Shown here piece by piece: positions 10,527 through 18,351 of a stretch of 64,000 nucleotides of DNA (position 1 is its first letter; every line of letters starts with the position of its first letter). The translations under genes and the position numbers were made by a program. The notes beneath the pieces are model-generated. The model was not told the DNA's origin and did no database searches. It was given only the letters and a program-made list of their open reading frames with translations. The DNA comes from Solibacter sp039934035 (lineage in GTDB: Bacteria; Acidobacteriota; Terriglobia; Bryobacterales; Bryobacteraceae), in contig JBDTMZ010000048.1 in the NCBI GenBank assembly GCA_039934035.1, positions 3,918-67,917 of the forward strand, given 5' to 3'.

Positions 10527-10780
10527 TGCTCTTCCAGCCGATCGAGCCGCTTCCCACTTCGCAACTCTCTTACGTAGGCGCCCGTTTCGGGCAGGCCCGA
10601 ACGGTCCTTCCGCAACCCGATAACGGCCTCCATCGCGCCCTTGCGACGCGCCAGGGTGGGGCTGTAGGCCGCTCTCACAGCCCGTCGCACCAGCTCCGAC
10701 ACGGTTTGGCCCGATTCCCGCGCGCGAAGTTGCAGGATCGCCCAGTCCTGATCGTCGAGATAGAGCTGTGTGCGCTTCAC
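10514..10780 (-). CDS. vapB: ribbon-helix-helix antitoxin of the VapC pair
   Basis: 88 residues from GTG at 10780. The N-terminus (VKRTQLYLDD followed by a helix and ESGQTVSELVRRAV) is a ribbon-helix-helix DNA-binding fold. The C-terminal half is charged and ends in RLDRLEEQW, which should wrap the toxin. Such antitoxins repress their own operon. A perfect palindrome lies immediately upstream at 10782-10796. The same strand stays open far beyond this start, inside the opposite-strand POTRA gene; that extension is rejected. Confidence 0.82.
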   Translation of the reverse strand: MKRTQLYLDDQDWAILQLRARESGQTVSELVRRAVRAAYSPTLARRKGAMEAVIGLRKDRSGLPETGAYVRELRSGKRLDRLEEQWRS

Positions 10781-10781
10781 A

Positions 10782-10796
10782 ATGTATAGTATACAT
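10782..10796 (-). promoter_or_regulatory. vapBC operator/-10 palindrome
   Basis: ATGTATA-G-TATACAT is a perfect 7+7 palindrome with a one-base centre, ending one base before the antitoxin GTG. On the coding strand it contains a good -10 hexamer TATACT (10793-10788), which would place transcription start at about 10781 and give a leaderless mRNA. No convincing -35 is seen. The likely role is repressor binding by the VapBC complex over the promoter. Confidence 0.6.
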
Positions 10797-10858
10797 CGCG
10801 GCCCGCGAGGCATTTCCCCGTACTCCACCGGTGTGCTCGCGCGTCTAACATAAAGACT

Positions 10859-12232
10859 ATGAAGTGCCTGATTCTTCTTCTCTTTTCCGGGATGGTCCTG
10901 GCCCAAACGCCCAAGAAGGCGCCCGCGAAGAAGGCGGCGGCTCCCGCCAAAGTGGAAGTTAAGAAGGAGGTGGAGACGCCCAGCAAGTGGCCCGTCGAAT
11001 CGCTCACCGTGGCCGGCAACCGCGCCTACACGCGCGAACAGGTGCTGGCCATCGCCGGGCTGAAAATTGGCCAACTGGCGGGCAAAGACGAATTCGAAGC
11101 CGCCCGCGACCGACTGGTGGTCACCGGCGTATTCGAAACCGTCGGCTACCAATTCGAGCCGGGGCCGAACAAGGGCTTTGCCGCCACGTTCCAGGTCACG
11201 GAGGTCGAGCCTGCCTACCCCGTCCGGTTTGAGGAACTCGGAGTCCCCGAAAAGGACATCAACGCCCTGCTGCATTCCAAGGACCCGCTGTACTTGCCCG
11301 AGCACCTGCCGGCTACCAAGCCGGTCATGGACCGCTACACCGCCTGGGTCCAGGAATACCTGGCATCCAAAGGCCTGACCGAGAAGATCGGCGGGAAAAT
11401 TACCATGCTGGGGACAGACCAGTTCGCCATCGTGTTTCGGCCGGCCCGGAATCTGCCCGCCATCGCCCAGATCACATTTCAGGGCAATCAGGTCATCCCC
11501 CAAGCCGTATTGCGCGAGGCCATTCACCTCACGGCAATTGGCGCTCCGTATGCCGAAAGCAGCTTCCGCGATTTGCTGAACTCCGCCGTTCGTCCCCTTT
11601 ACGAGCAGCGCGGGCGAGTCCGCATGAACGTGGTGGAACTGCGCGCGCAGCCCGTCAGCGACGTCGAGGGCGTGCACGTCTTCATCAAGATCGACGAAGG
11701 CGAGAGTTACGTGCTGGGCAAGGTGGCCATCGCCGGATCCAGTCCGGTGGACCCCGCCGTCCTGATCAAAGCGGGCGACTTCAAGACGGGCGACGTGGCC
11801 AATTTTGAGCGCGTCAACGAAGGGCTGGAGCGTATTCACAAGGCGGTGCTGCGTGCCGGCTATCTCGACGCGAGAGTCACTTCGGACCGTGCCATCGACG
11901 ATGCCCGGAAGGCCGTTGACGTTGCGGTGCACATTGAGGCGGGCGCGCTGTACACCACGGGGAAACTGACGCTGGTGGGGCTCGATTTGAACGGGGAGGC
12001 CGAGATCGCGCGCATCTGGACGCTCAAGGAAGGGAAGACGTTTAATCCCGAGTATCCCGACTATTTCCTCAAGCGCATACGGGAGCAGGCGCTCTTTGAA
12101 GATCTCGGCGACACCCACGCGGACACCAAGGTGGACGCGAAAAAGCACGTGGTCGATGTGACTCTGACGTTCAAGCCGGATGACCCGACCAAGCCCAAGC
12201 CGCCCGGCGCTCCCGGCGGAGGCGACCGCTAA
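10859..12232 (+). CDS. exported POTRA-domain protein (BamA/TamA N-terminus-like, no barrel)
   Basis: 457 residues. The signal peptide covers about 1-17 (LILLLFSGMVLAQ), followed by a Lys/Ala/Pro-rich stretch. The body is a chain of POTRA-like repeats, recognisable by V-x-V-x-GN-x-x-x-x-x-x-x-L motifs (for example VAGNRAYTREQVLAIAGLK and FQGNQVIPQAVLREAIHL). It ends in a Pro-rich tail with no C-terminal outer-membrane beta-barrel, so it is about half a BamA. It is probably a periplasmic protein that binds outer-membrane proteins or assembly machinery. Divergent from vapBC. Confidence 0.7.
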   Translation: MKCLILLLFSGMVLAQTPKKAPAKKAAAPAKVEVKKEVETPSKWPVESLTVAGNRAYTREQVLAIAGLKIGQLAGKDEFEAARDRLVVTGVFETVGYQFEPGPNKGFAATFQVTEVEPAYPVRFEELGVPEKDINALLHSKDPLYLPEHLPATKPVMDRYTAWVQEYLASKGLTEKIGGKITMLGTDQFAIVFRPARNLPAIAQITFQGNQVIPQAVLREAIHLTAIGAPYAESSFRDLLNSAVRPLYEQRGRVRMNVVELRAQPVSDVEGVHVFIKIDEGESYVLGKVAIAGSSPVDPAVLIKAGDFKTGDVANFERVNEGLERIHKAVLRAGYLDARVTSDRAIDDARKAVDVAVHIEAGALYTTGKLTLVGLDLNGEAEIARIWTLKEGKTFNPEYPDYFLKRIREQALFEDLGDTHADTKVDAKKHVVDVTLTFKPDDPTKPKPPGAPGGGDR

Positions 12233-12257
12233 GGTGCAACTAAGCTAAGGTGCAACT
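12229..12257. repeat. 13-bp direct duplication over a stop codon
   Basis: CTAAGGTGCAACT occurs at 12229-12241 and again at 12245-12257. The first copy contains the TAA stop of the POTRA gene. It looks like a small local duplication. Confidence 0.8.
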
Positions 12258-12383
12258 TCTTTCGATCGCCGCGATTGGGCGGGCGGGCTGCACAGCGCGC
12301 CGAGGAAGTTCACGCGATGAGCCTGGCGAATCAGGACGGAGAATACGCGACGATTGTGGGTACGGCGAAGGTGCTGAGTGCGG

Positions 12384-12579
12384 CTAAAGGTCTTTTGGCT
12401 TCAGCCCCGATCTCTTAGCCAGGAGTCTCACTGCGGTGGGACCCAGAGTGACCTTGTCGTGATAAGCAAAGAGCAGATCGGGCCAACCGGGCCGTTCGAG
12501 GATGCGATGGGAACCACGCTGCCGCTTTGACCCTCCACCCGATACCCAGCAACGCGGCAAATGCTTTCGGCGCCTTGAC
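12384..12579 (-). pseudogene. hicA: broken HicA-type toxin
   Basis: Two reading frames together spell a HicA/YcfA-family mRNA interferase. The N-terminal piece (VKAPKAFAALLGIGWRVK, coding from 12579) is in one frame. After one extra G at about 12525 the rest continues in another frame: RQRGSHRILERPGW, with the catalytic Gly-Ser-His, through to LKPKDL and a stop at 12384-12386. The codon that should be a GTG start reads GTC. Both defects argue for a dead gene and not programmed frameshifting. It lies directly downstream of an intact hicB. Confidence 0.7.
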
Positions 12580-12604
12580 AGAGGGCCAACTGTGGGGAGG
12601 AGGA

Positions 12605-12838
12605 TCAGGCCGCAATGAAGCTTACACTCATCGGGCCGGGCACGGTTTCGCCATGCTCCAGTCGGTCCGCAATCAGGCGCAGTGCCAGCGCCTGCACGGC
12701 CGCCGTGGCCAGCTTTTTCGTGCGACCGTAAGCCGTCACGCCCGGCAAGGCTGCAATGTCAGCTAACCATCGCCCGTCTTCTTCGCGGTAGTACTCGATG
12801 GCGAGCGAGTACCCATCTGCAGGCCGAGCCGTCGGCAT
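12605..12838 (-). CDS. hicB: HicB-family antitoxin
   Basis: 77 residues from ATG at 12838; a longer frame upstream is not needed. It has the HicB partial RNase-H-like fold: YSLAIEYYREEDGRWLADIAALPG followed by G-R-T-K-K-L-A-T-A-A-V-Q-A. No separate DNA-binding domain is visible, so it is the short form. Its partner toxin downstream is frameshifted, so this antitoxin is probably orphaned. Confidence 0.75.
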   Translation of the reverse strand: MPTARPADGYSLAIEYYREEDGRWLADIAALPGVTAYGRTKKLATAAVQALALRLIADRLEHGETVPGPMSVSFIAA

Positions 12839-12864
12839 GCCTTTATTGTGCCACTGAAGTGCCT

Positions 12865-13617
12865 CTACTGTCCGAGCTTCCACAAAATCTGCCGCAGCAT
12901 TCCGAGGATCACCGGCACGTCGCGCGCCGGGATCTTGAGGCGGCGCACCAGGCGGCGCACCTTTTCATCGGTCGACCCGGCGGTGCGCGGATTGACGTAG
13001 CCGCTCTTGGCCAGCGTCTCGATCAGGCGCAGCGTGATTTGCTCGCTCTCGGCCGCCGTGGCCGGCGGAATTCGCGAAACCTCGGCAGCTGCCTCCTTGG
13101 GGTCGCGCGCCAATTCGTAGAGGCAGAGCGCCACCGCCTGCCCCAGGTTCATGGAGAGATCCTGCCCGACGGTGGGGATTCGCATCAGCCAGTGGCAATG
13201 GCTGAGGTCGTCATTGGACAGCCCGAATTTTTCGCTGCCGAAGACGAGGGCGACCGGCTCGATCGCCAGGCTGCGGGATATCAGTTTCGCCCCGTATTCC
13301 AGGCGGCGGAGCGTGTGCTGCAGTTCGCGATGTCCCACGCTGGTGGTGCCCACCACCAACCGGCAATCCGCCAGAGCTTCCGCCAGGGTGCCGAATTCCT
13401 CCGCTTTCTGCAGGAGCGGCGCAGCCCCTACGGCGGAGCGGGCTTCGCGGAATGCCACATCGTACGGTGCCACCACGCAGAGGCGGGAGAAGCCGAAATT
13501 GGCCATCGCGCGCGCCGCCGCGCCGATATTCAGGGGATTGCGCGTGGAGACCAGCACCACCCGTAGATTGTTCTTCCAGTTCGTAGCGATAACTCGATCG
13601 TAGCCCAACGTGGGCAT
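12865..13617 (-). CDS. trmJ: TrmJ/SpoU-family tRNA 2'-O-methyltransferase
   Basis: 250 residues from ATG at 13617 (a TTG four codons upstream is possible). SPOUT (trefoil-knot) motifs are in order: VLVSTRNPLNIGAAARAM, where Asn-Ile-Gly-Ala-x-Ala-Arg is motif 1; PVALVFGSEKFGLSN (motif 2); and MNLGQAVALCLYEL (motif 3). A C-terminal helical extension of about 85 residues is typical of TrmJ, which methylates position 32 of tRNA. Naming as TrmJ and not another SpoU enzyme rests on the C-terminal extension. Confidence 0.85.
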   Translation of the reverse strand: MPTLGYDRVIATNWKNNLRVVLVSTRNPLNIGAAARAMANFGFSRLCVVAPYDVAFREARSAVGAAPLLQKAEEFGTLAEALADCRLVVGTTSVGHRELQHTLRRLEYGAKLISRSLAIEPVALVFGSEKFGLSNDDLSHCHWLMRIPTVGQDLSMNLGQAVALCLYELARDPKEAAAEVSRIPPATAAESEQITLRLIETLAKSGYVNPRTAGSTDEKVRRLVRRLKIPARDVPVILGMLRQILWKLGQ

Positions 13618-13745
13618 GCGGGCACGCAAGATGCATGACCGGCGGCTTGCAGCAGGTCGCAGGAGACGAGATAGAACTTGAGTTACAGCTCTCCCTGAAG
13701 ACGAATAAAAGGCGAAAGTTCGAGGACATATGTTACCCTCACCCT

Positions 13746-14531
13746 ATGCGCAGGTTCGTGGTCACGGTGATGTTGTGCAGCAGTCTGCCCGCTTACGGCT
13801 GGGGCCCGGGAGGACACAGCCTGGTGGCGCGTTTGGCGGCGGCGCAGTTGACGCCGGCAGCGACGGCGCGCGTGGCGGAGATCCTCGGGCCGGGCACCAC
13901 CATGGCGTCCATCTCCAGTTGGGCCGATCAGTACCGGCGCGATCACCCGGAAACCGGACACTGGCACTACATCGATATTCCGATCGATAAGCCGCACCGG
14001 GACATGGCGCGCGATTGCGCCAAAGGCGACTGCATCATCGCCAAAATCGCCGATTTCCGAAAGCAGGTGGTGGACCCGGCGGCAACTCCGGAAGCGCGCA
14101 AGGAAGCCCTCATGTACCTCGTGCACTTCCTCGGCGACATGCACCAACCCCTGCACTGCTCCGACAACAACGACAAGGGCGGCAACGAGGTAAAGCTGAA
14201 TTTCTTCGGTCGGGACTCGAACCTGCACAGCATTTGGGACAGCGGCCTGTTGGGCCGGCTCCCCCCCGAGGACGCCCTGTTCGCGCAATTTTCGCAGGAT
14301 CTGACGCCCAAAAAGATCAGGAAGTGGCGCCAGGGTTCGATAGAAGATTGGGCCGAAGAGTCGCACAAAGTGGCGCAGAAGGTGGTCTACGGAAAACTGC
14401 CCAAAGCCCCCACGAGCGGTCAGCTCACCATTGGGACGGACTACGAACACGTGGCCCATTCCGTCATTCAAGAGCGCCTCGAAAAGGCGGGCACGCGCCT
14501 GGCAGCGCTCCTCAACTCCATGCTGCAGTAA
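13746..14531 (+). CDS. secreted S1/P1-type zinc nuclease
   Basis: 261 residues. A signal peptide (1-18) ends AYG, leaving Trp19 as the mature N-terminus, the known zinc ligand of this family. Further ligands follow in order: His24 (GGHS), Asp in SSWADQY, His in GHWHYID, the HFLGDMHQPLH cluster, and the HSIWD motif. These enzymes use three zinc ions to hydrolyse single-stranded DNA and RNA to 5'-nucleotides. Start chosen at ATG 13746 because it gives the signal peptide. Probably a nutrient-scavenging exonuclease in the periplasm or outside the cell. Confidence 0.9.
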   Translation: MRRFVVTVMLCSSLPAYGWGPGGHSLVARLAAAQLTPAATARVAEILGPGTTMASISSWADQYRRDHPETGHWHYIDIPIDKPHRDMARDCAKGDCIIAKIADFRKQVVDPAATPEARKEALMYLVHFLGDMHQPLHCSDNNDKGGNEVKLNFFGRDSNLHSIWDSGLLGRLPPEDALFAQFSQDLTPKKIRKWRQGSIEDWAEESHKVAQKVVYGKLPKAPTSGQLTIGTDYEHVAHSVIQERLEKAGTRLAALLNSMLQ

Positions 14532-14536
14532 GGCGC

Positions 14537-16861
14537 TTACTCCACGCGTAGCTTGGCGAGCGTGCCGCTCATGCGCATTTCGTGCGCGCCGTTAGAGAGT
14601 TGGATCATCAGGCGGCCGTCGTCGCGAGTGGCTCCGCTGCCCGTGTACGTTTCCTCTTCGGTGCGCAGAGTAAGGCCCGTCAGGCGCAGCCGTGGGCCGG
14701 CCTGCCACCACGAAAAGCTGTAGTTCCCCGACATGCCGCGCAGCGGTGGCAGCGTGCCGAATTCGATGGCGGACCCGGTAAATGTGCCATCCGCGGTGGC
14801 GTTGGTAAGCAGTTGTGCGCCCGTACCGAAGGTTTCGAGCGTGGTTTCCGCATCCACTTTTCCTCCCTGCCAGAGCAATCCCTTCAGCCTGGAAGTGAGC
14901 TTGTAGTTAGGCCGCGATCCGCGCAGATTGACGTCGAGCTTTCCCGTCAGCGCAGCCCGCCCCAGATTCGCCTGAACGTTATCCAGTTGCACGCGCGCCA
15001 CATCCCACAGGAGCCGCGCGCGGAAATTCTCCAGGTGCTCTCCACCCACCGCCAGATCGTCAATCTGCACGCTGCCGTCCAGATTCCGCTGGCGCAGCCA
15101 TTCCGTCAGCATGGGGCGGCCCAGCGTGCGCGCGATCAAGTTGGTATTGCGCCGCAAGGTGGGCATCAGTTCGGCTTCGATGTCCGCGGCATCCCAGGCT
15201 TCGGCGCGCAATCGCAGACGGTGCGGCCGCGCCGCGCCGGGTTCGTAACGGTAGTCGCCGGTAAATGCCAGATTGCCCACGTGCGCGTCGATGCGGTCCA
15301 GCAACACGCGCGCTCCGTCGATCTGCGCGTGCGCGGACGTCAATTGCAGAGGGCTGCTGACGCCCGGAATGGCGATGGCCGCCTCAGTCAATGCCAGGCG
15401 GCCCGTCCACCCGCTCTCCAACGGTTGGCGGTGGTAATGCAAGTCTCCACTCCACTCGCCGCCCGTGACCTGCTCGAGACACGGCACTGCCGCCAGCGCC
15501 ACCTGCGCGCGCAGCGATTGCACCTTCATCCCATCCGTGGAGATCGCCAGATCGAGAGTCTGCGTGCCCAGCACGTACTCGGCTTCGATGCGCGCTTCGT
15601 CGTTCTCGCCGCCGCGCACGATGGTGGGCGAGAGCCGCGCCCGGCCGTCTTCCAGAATGATATGCGCCTGGTCGAAGCGGACCGGCGGCGAATCGGGAAT
15701 CGCCAGCGCGGTGTCATGAAACGCGAGCGCGCCCTTCGGACCGCTCTCGCCGGTATAGCCGACGGCGCCGTCCATCGTGCCTGTCAGTTGCAGTTTCGGG
15801 GGGAACTGAGCGCCCATATGGCGTGCCAATTCCAGAATCGGCGCCACGGGAAAGTGATTCCAGTTGAGTCCGATGGCCCAGTGCGGCTGCGATAGATAAT
15901 CGGTGGCCCGGAAATGCACGGAAAGCGGTAGCGGGGCGTTGCCCGCCGTCGAGGAGTGCAGTTCCAGTTGTTGATTGATCAGGTCGAGGCGTCCGCGGAT
16001 CTCCAACGGCCAGCCCTGGCTGTTGCCGGGCATCATGTCCCAGCGATGCACGTCGCCGATATCGAGGCGTCCGGTGATGCCCATGTTGTTCAGCGGTCCG
16101 GCTAGATGCAGGCGCGAGCTCAGCGCTCCGTGCACGCCCGCATCCTGGCCGCTCAGCAGCGCGGTAAGTTCGCCCAGCGCCGCGCGGTCCACCTGCATAT
16201 TCAAATCGACGCGGCCCGGGTCGGCATACCAGCGCCCTTTCAATCGGAAGCTTCCCAGTCCCTGCGCGGTACGGTCCGTGCGCGCCGGCCGGGCGGAAAT
16301 GTCAACCTTCCAATCGCCCGCCCCCGTGGGAGAAATGTCCAGATCGGTCTCGGTCAGATAAAAGACGTTCTTCGTATCGCCGAATTTGAAGTGAATGCGG
16401 CTGTCGCGCACCTTGATGGCAGGCGCGGTGCGAATCACTGAGGGATTGATGATGGAAACGAAATTCCAGCGGCCCCACTCTGCCGCGGGTCCCGATTTCG
16501 TCAGCGTGATGCTCGCGCCATCCAGCCGGATGGAAGCGATCACGAACCGTCCGCCCAGCAGCGACCAGATGCTCGGCACCACTTCGAGCGACCCCGGTTT
16601 CTGTATGTAAACCACCGGCTCGATTCCAATCGCCGGGTCTTCGTAAATCGTGACGTCGTCCACCGAGAATCCCGGGCCCTTGAACACGTTGAAATGGACC
16701 TCGCCGATTTCGACGCGCCGCCCCAGCGCACGCCCCAGCGACGCCTGCAATCGCCGGCCATACTGATCCGCGGTCAGCATCGGAGCCAGTATTCCGGCGG
16801 CGATCAGCAGTACCAACAAAACGCCGAGTGCCTTGAACGCGAGCCCGATGCGCGCCTTCAC
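14537..16861 (-). CDS. AsmA-like inner-membrane/periplasmic protein
   Basis: 774 residues: one N-terminal membrane anchor (about 8-32) followed by a long beta-rich periplasmic part. The region around 40-180 matches the AsmA N-terminal pattern (LGRALGRRVEIGEVHFNVF, VEVVPSIWSLL-like, then a residue run I-x-L-x-x-x-x-I). The C-terminal part has AsmA_2-like repeats. AsmA-like proteins bridge the periplasm and carry phospholipid to the outer membrane; that role is inferred. Its ATG overlaps the mocA stop by 4 nt, so it is co-transcribed with the molybdenum-cofactor genes although no functional link is obvious. Confidence 0.72.
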   Translation of the reverse strand: MKARIGLAFKALGVLLVLLIAAGILAPMLTADQYGRRLQASLGRALGRRVEIGEVHFNVFKGPGFSVDDVTIYEDPAIGIEPVVYIQKPGSLEVVPSIWSLLGGRFVIASIRLDGASITLTKSGPAAEWGRWNFVSIINPSVIRTAPAIKVRDSRIHFKFGDTKNVFYLTETDLDISPTGAGDWKVDISARPARTDRTAQGLGSFRLKGRWYADPGRVDLNMQVDRAALGELTALLSGQDAGVHGALSSRLHLAGPLNNMGITGRLDIGDVHRWDMMPGNSQGWPLEIRGRLDLINQQLELHSSTAGNAPLPLSVHFRATDYLSQPHWAIGLNWNHFPVAPILELARHMGAQFPPKLQLTGTMDGAVGYTGESGPKGALAFHDTALAIPDSPPVRFDQAHIILEDGRARLSPTIVRGGENDEARIEAEYVLGTQTLDLAISTDGMKVQSLRAQVALAAVPCLEQVTGGEWSGDLHYHRQPLESGWTGRLALTEAAIAIPGVSSPLQLTSAHAQIDGARVLLDRIDAHVGNLAFTGDYRYEPGAARPHRLRLRAEAWDAADIEAELMPTLRRNTNLIARTLGRPMLTEWLRQRNLDGSVQIDDLAVGGEHLENFRARLLWDVARVQLDNVQANLGRAALTGKLDVNLRGSRPNYKLTSRLKGLLWQGGKVDAETTLETFGTGAQLLTNATADGTFTGSAIEFGTLPPLRGMSGNYSFSWWQAGPRLRLTGLTLRTEEETYTGSGATRDDGRLMIQLSNGAHEMRMSGTLAKLRVE

Positions 16862-17442
16862 AGCGCCACTCCGGTGAGGCGGACGTACGCGGCGGCATCG
16901 TCGATATCGGCCAGAATGCCGCCGTCATCAACATCCAGGAACTCGGTTTCCGCGGCGTGGCTGCGCACAATCTGGCTCGCCGCTCCGCCCTCCGGCAGTT
17001 CCAGAAACTCGGCCAGCATCTCGCGGTGGAACCACACCGGGTGTCCCCGCTGCCCCTGGTACCGCGGCACGCGAATCAATGGCGACGGCATGCCTCGTCC
17101 TTCAAGCAGCACATCCACAGTCGCAGGCTGCACGGCGGGGTGATCCACCAGCGTAAACAGAACGCCATCGGTATCCGGCGGCACGGCGCGCAGACCGCAC
17201 TGCATCGACGTCGTCTGCCCGCGCTGATAGTCAGGATTCGTCACGAATGTAGCGGACCGCCGCGTCCCTTCGCGGATGCGATCGCCATGCGCCCCCAGCA
17301 CTACAATCACCTGGCTGCAGCGGGCCGAGAAAAGGCCGATCAACGTATCGAGAAACGTTTCTTCCCGATAGCGGAGCAAGGCTTTAGGGAAGCCCATCCG
17401 GCGCGATTCCCCAGCGGCGAGAATGACTGCTGCGGCGCTCAC
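16858..17442 (-). CDS. mocA: molybdenum cofactor nucleotidyltransferase (MocA/MobA-like)
   Basis: 194 residues. The nucleotide-binding signature LAAGESRRMGFPKALL (8-23) marks an NTP-transferase. Further family elements are VVLGAHGDRIRE, GQTTSMQCGL and FTLVDHPAVQP, where the Asp binds Mg2+, and GQRGHPVWF. MocA makes the cytidine dinucleotide form of the molybdenum cofactor for xanthine-dehydrogenase-family enzymes. It overlaps xdhC by 4 nt, which supports MocA over MobA. Confidence 0.85.
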   Translation of the reverse strand: MSAAAVILAAGESRRMGFPKALLRYREETFLDTLIGLFSARCSQVIVVLGAHGDRIREGTRRSATFVTNPDYQRGQTTSMQCGLRAVPPDTDGVLFTLVDHPAVQPATVDVLLEGRGMPSPLIRVPRYQGQRGHPVWFHREMLAEFLELPEGGAASQIVRSHAAETEFLDVDDGGILADIDDAAAYVRLTGVAL

Positions 17443-18275
17443 TTCGTAAGTACGGTCCGCTCCGTCTCGGAAAAAATGGACAGGGACAGTGCGCGCCAGT
17501 TCGAGCCCGCATTGCGCCGTACCGCAATCATTTCCGCGGTCACGGCAATGGCTATCTCTTCCGGCGAAATGGCTCCGATATCCAGCCCCATGGGCGCATG
17601 GATGCGTTCGAACGCAGCGCGCGGAATGCCCTGCTTCTCGAGTTCGCGAATCACGTTGAGCACCTTGCGTTTGCTGCCGATCATGGAGATGTAGCGCGCC
17701 GGCGTCGCGATCGCCAGTTCGAGCACGCGCATATCGTCGCGATGCCCGCGCGTGACGATGATCACATAACTGGTCTCGTTGATTGCCAGCTTGGGAAAAA
17801 CGTCTTCATATTCCGCGGCGTGTACCGCCTCCGCTTCGGGAAACCGTTCGCGATTGGCGAACGTGTCGCGGTTGTCCACCACCACGCTGGCGAAGCCGGC
17901 GAGCGTGGCCACTTTGGACAGGCTCTTGGAAATGTGCCCCGCGCCAAAAATGAACGCGTGCGGCACCGGCAACACCGGCTCCACGAAAACGTCGAGTTGC
18001 CCGCCGCAGATCAACCCGTTATCGTAAGCGGCGTCCTGCCCCAGGTTGAACGTCAGGTGTTTGGGCTTCTCCGTTTGAATCACCTCTCGCGCGGCGGTCC
18101 AGACTTCGGCTTCGACACAGCCGCCGCCAATCGTGCCGGTCATCGAACCGTCCTCGCGAACCAGGAGTTTGGCGCTCTCGTAACTGGGGATGGACCCGCG
18201 CACCTCCACGATCGTGGCCAGCGCGCACTTCTGCCCGAGGCTGCGTAGACGCACCAGTTCCTCGTAGATGTCCAT
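17439..18275 (-). CDS. xdhC: XdhC/CoxI-family molybdoenzyme maturation factor
   Basis: 278 residues. The N-terminal XdhC/CoxI domain carries LATIVEVRGSIPSYESAKLLV and the glycine motif GTIGGGCVEAEV. The C-terminal Rossmann domain carries HAFIFGAGHISKSL and GSKRKVLNVI. XdhC binds molybdenum cofactor, oversees its sulfuration and inserts it into xanthine dehydrogenase or related enzymes. First gene of an xdhC-mocA-AsmA-like operon. The molybdoenzyme itself is not in the window. Confidence 0.9.
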   Translation of the reverse strand: MDIYEELVRLRSLGQKCALATIVEVRGSIPSYESAKLLVREDGSMTGTIGGGCVEAEVWTAAREVIQTEKPKHLTFNLGQDAAYDNGLICGGQLDVFVEPVLPVPHAFIFGAGHISKSLSKVATLAGFASVVVDNRDTFANRERFPEAEAVHAAEYEDVFPKLAINETSYVIIVTRGHRDDMRVLELAIATPARYISMIGSKRKVLNVIRELEKQGIPRAAFERIHAPMGLDIGAISPEEIAIAVTAEMIAVRRNAGSNWRALSLSIFSETERTVLTK

Positions 18276-18351
18276 TCGATGACGATTATATCAGGGGTGC
18301 CACCCACGCCCCGCCGGTCCGGCGGCGGCTCAGCCTACACTGGAAGTTCCC

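Noticed and set aside
10781..12148. Long minus-strand extension upstream of the VapB antitoxin
   Set aside because: It runs antisense through the POTRA gene; the antitoxin fold begins at 10780 and the operator sits directly upstream.
14582..15895. 437-residue plus-strand open frame
   Set aside because: Shadow of the AsmA-like gene; no recognisable domain and biased Arg/Gln composition.
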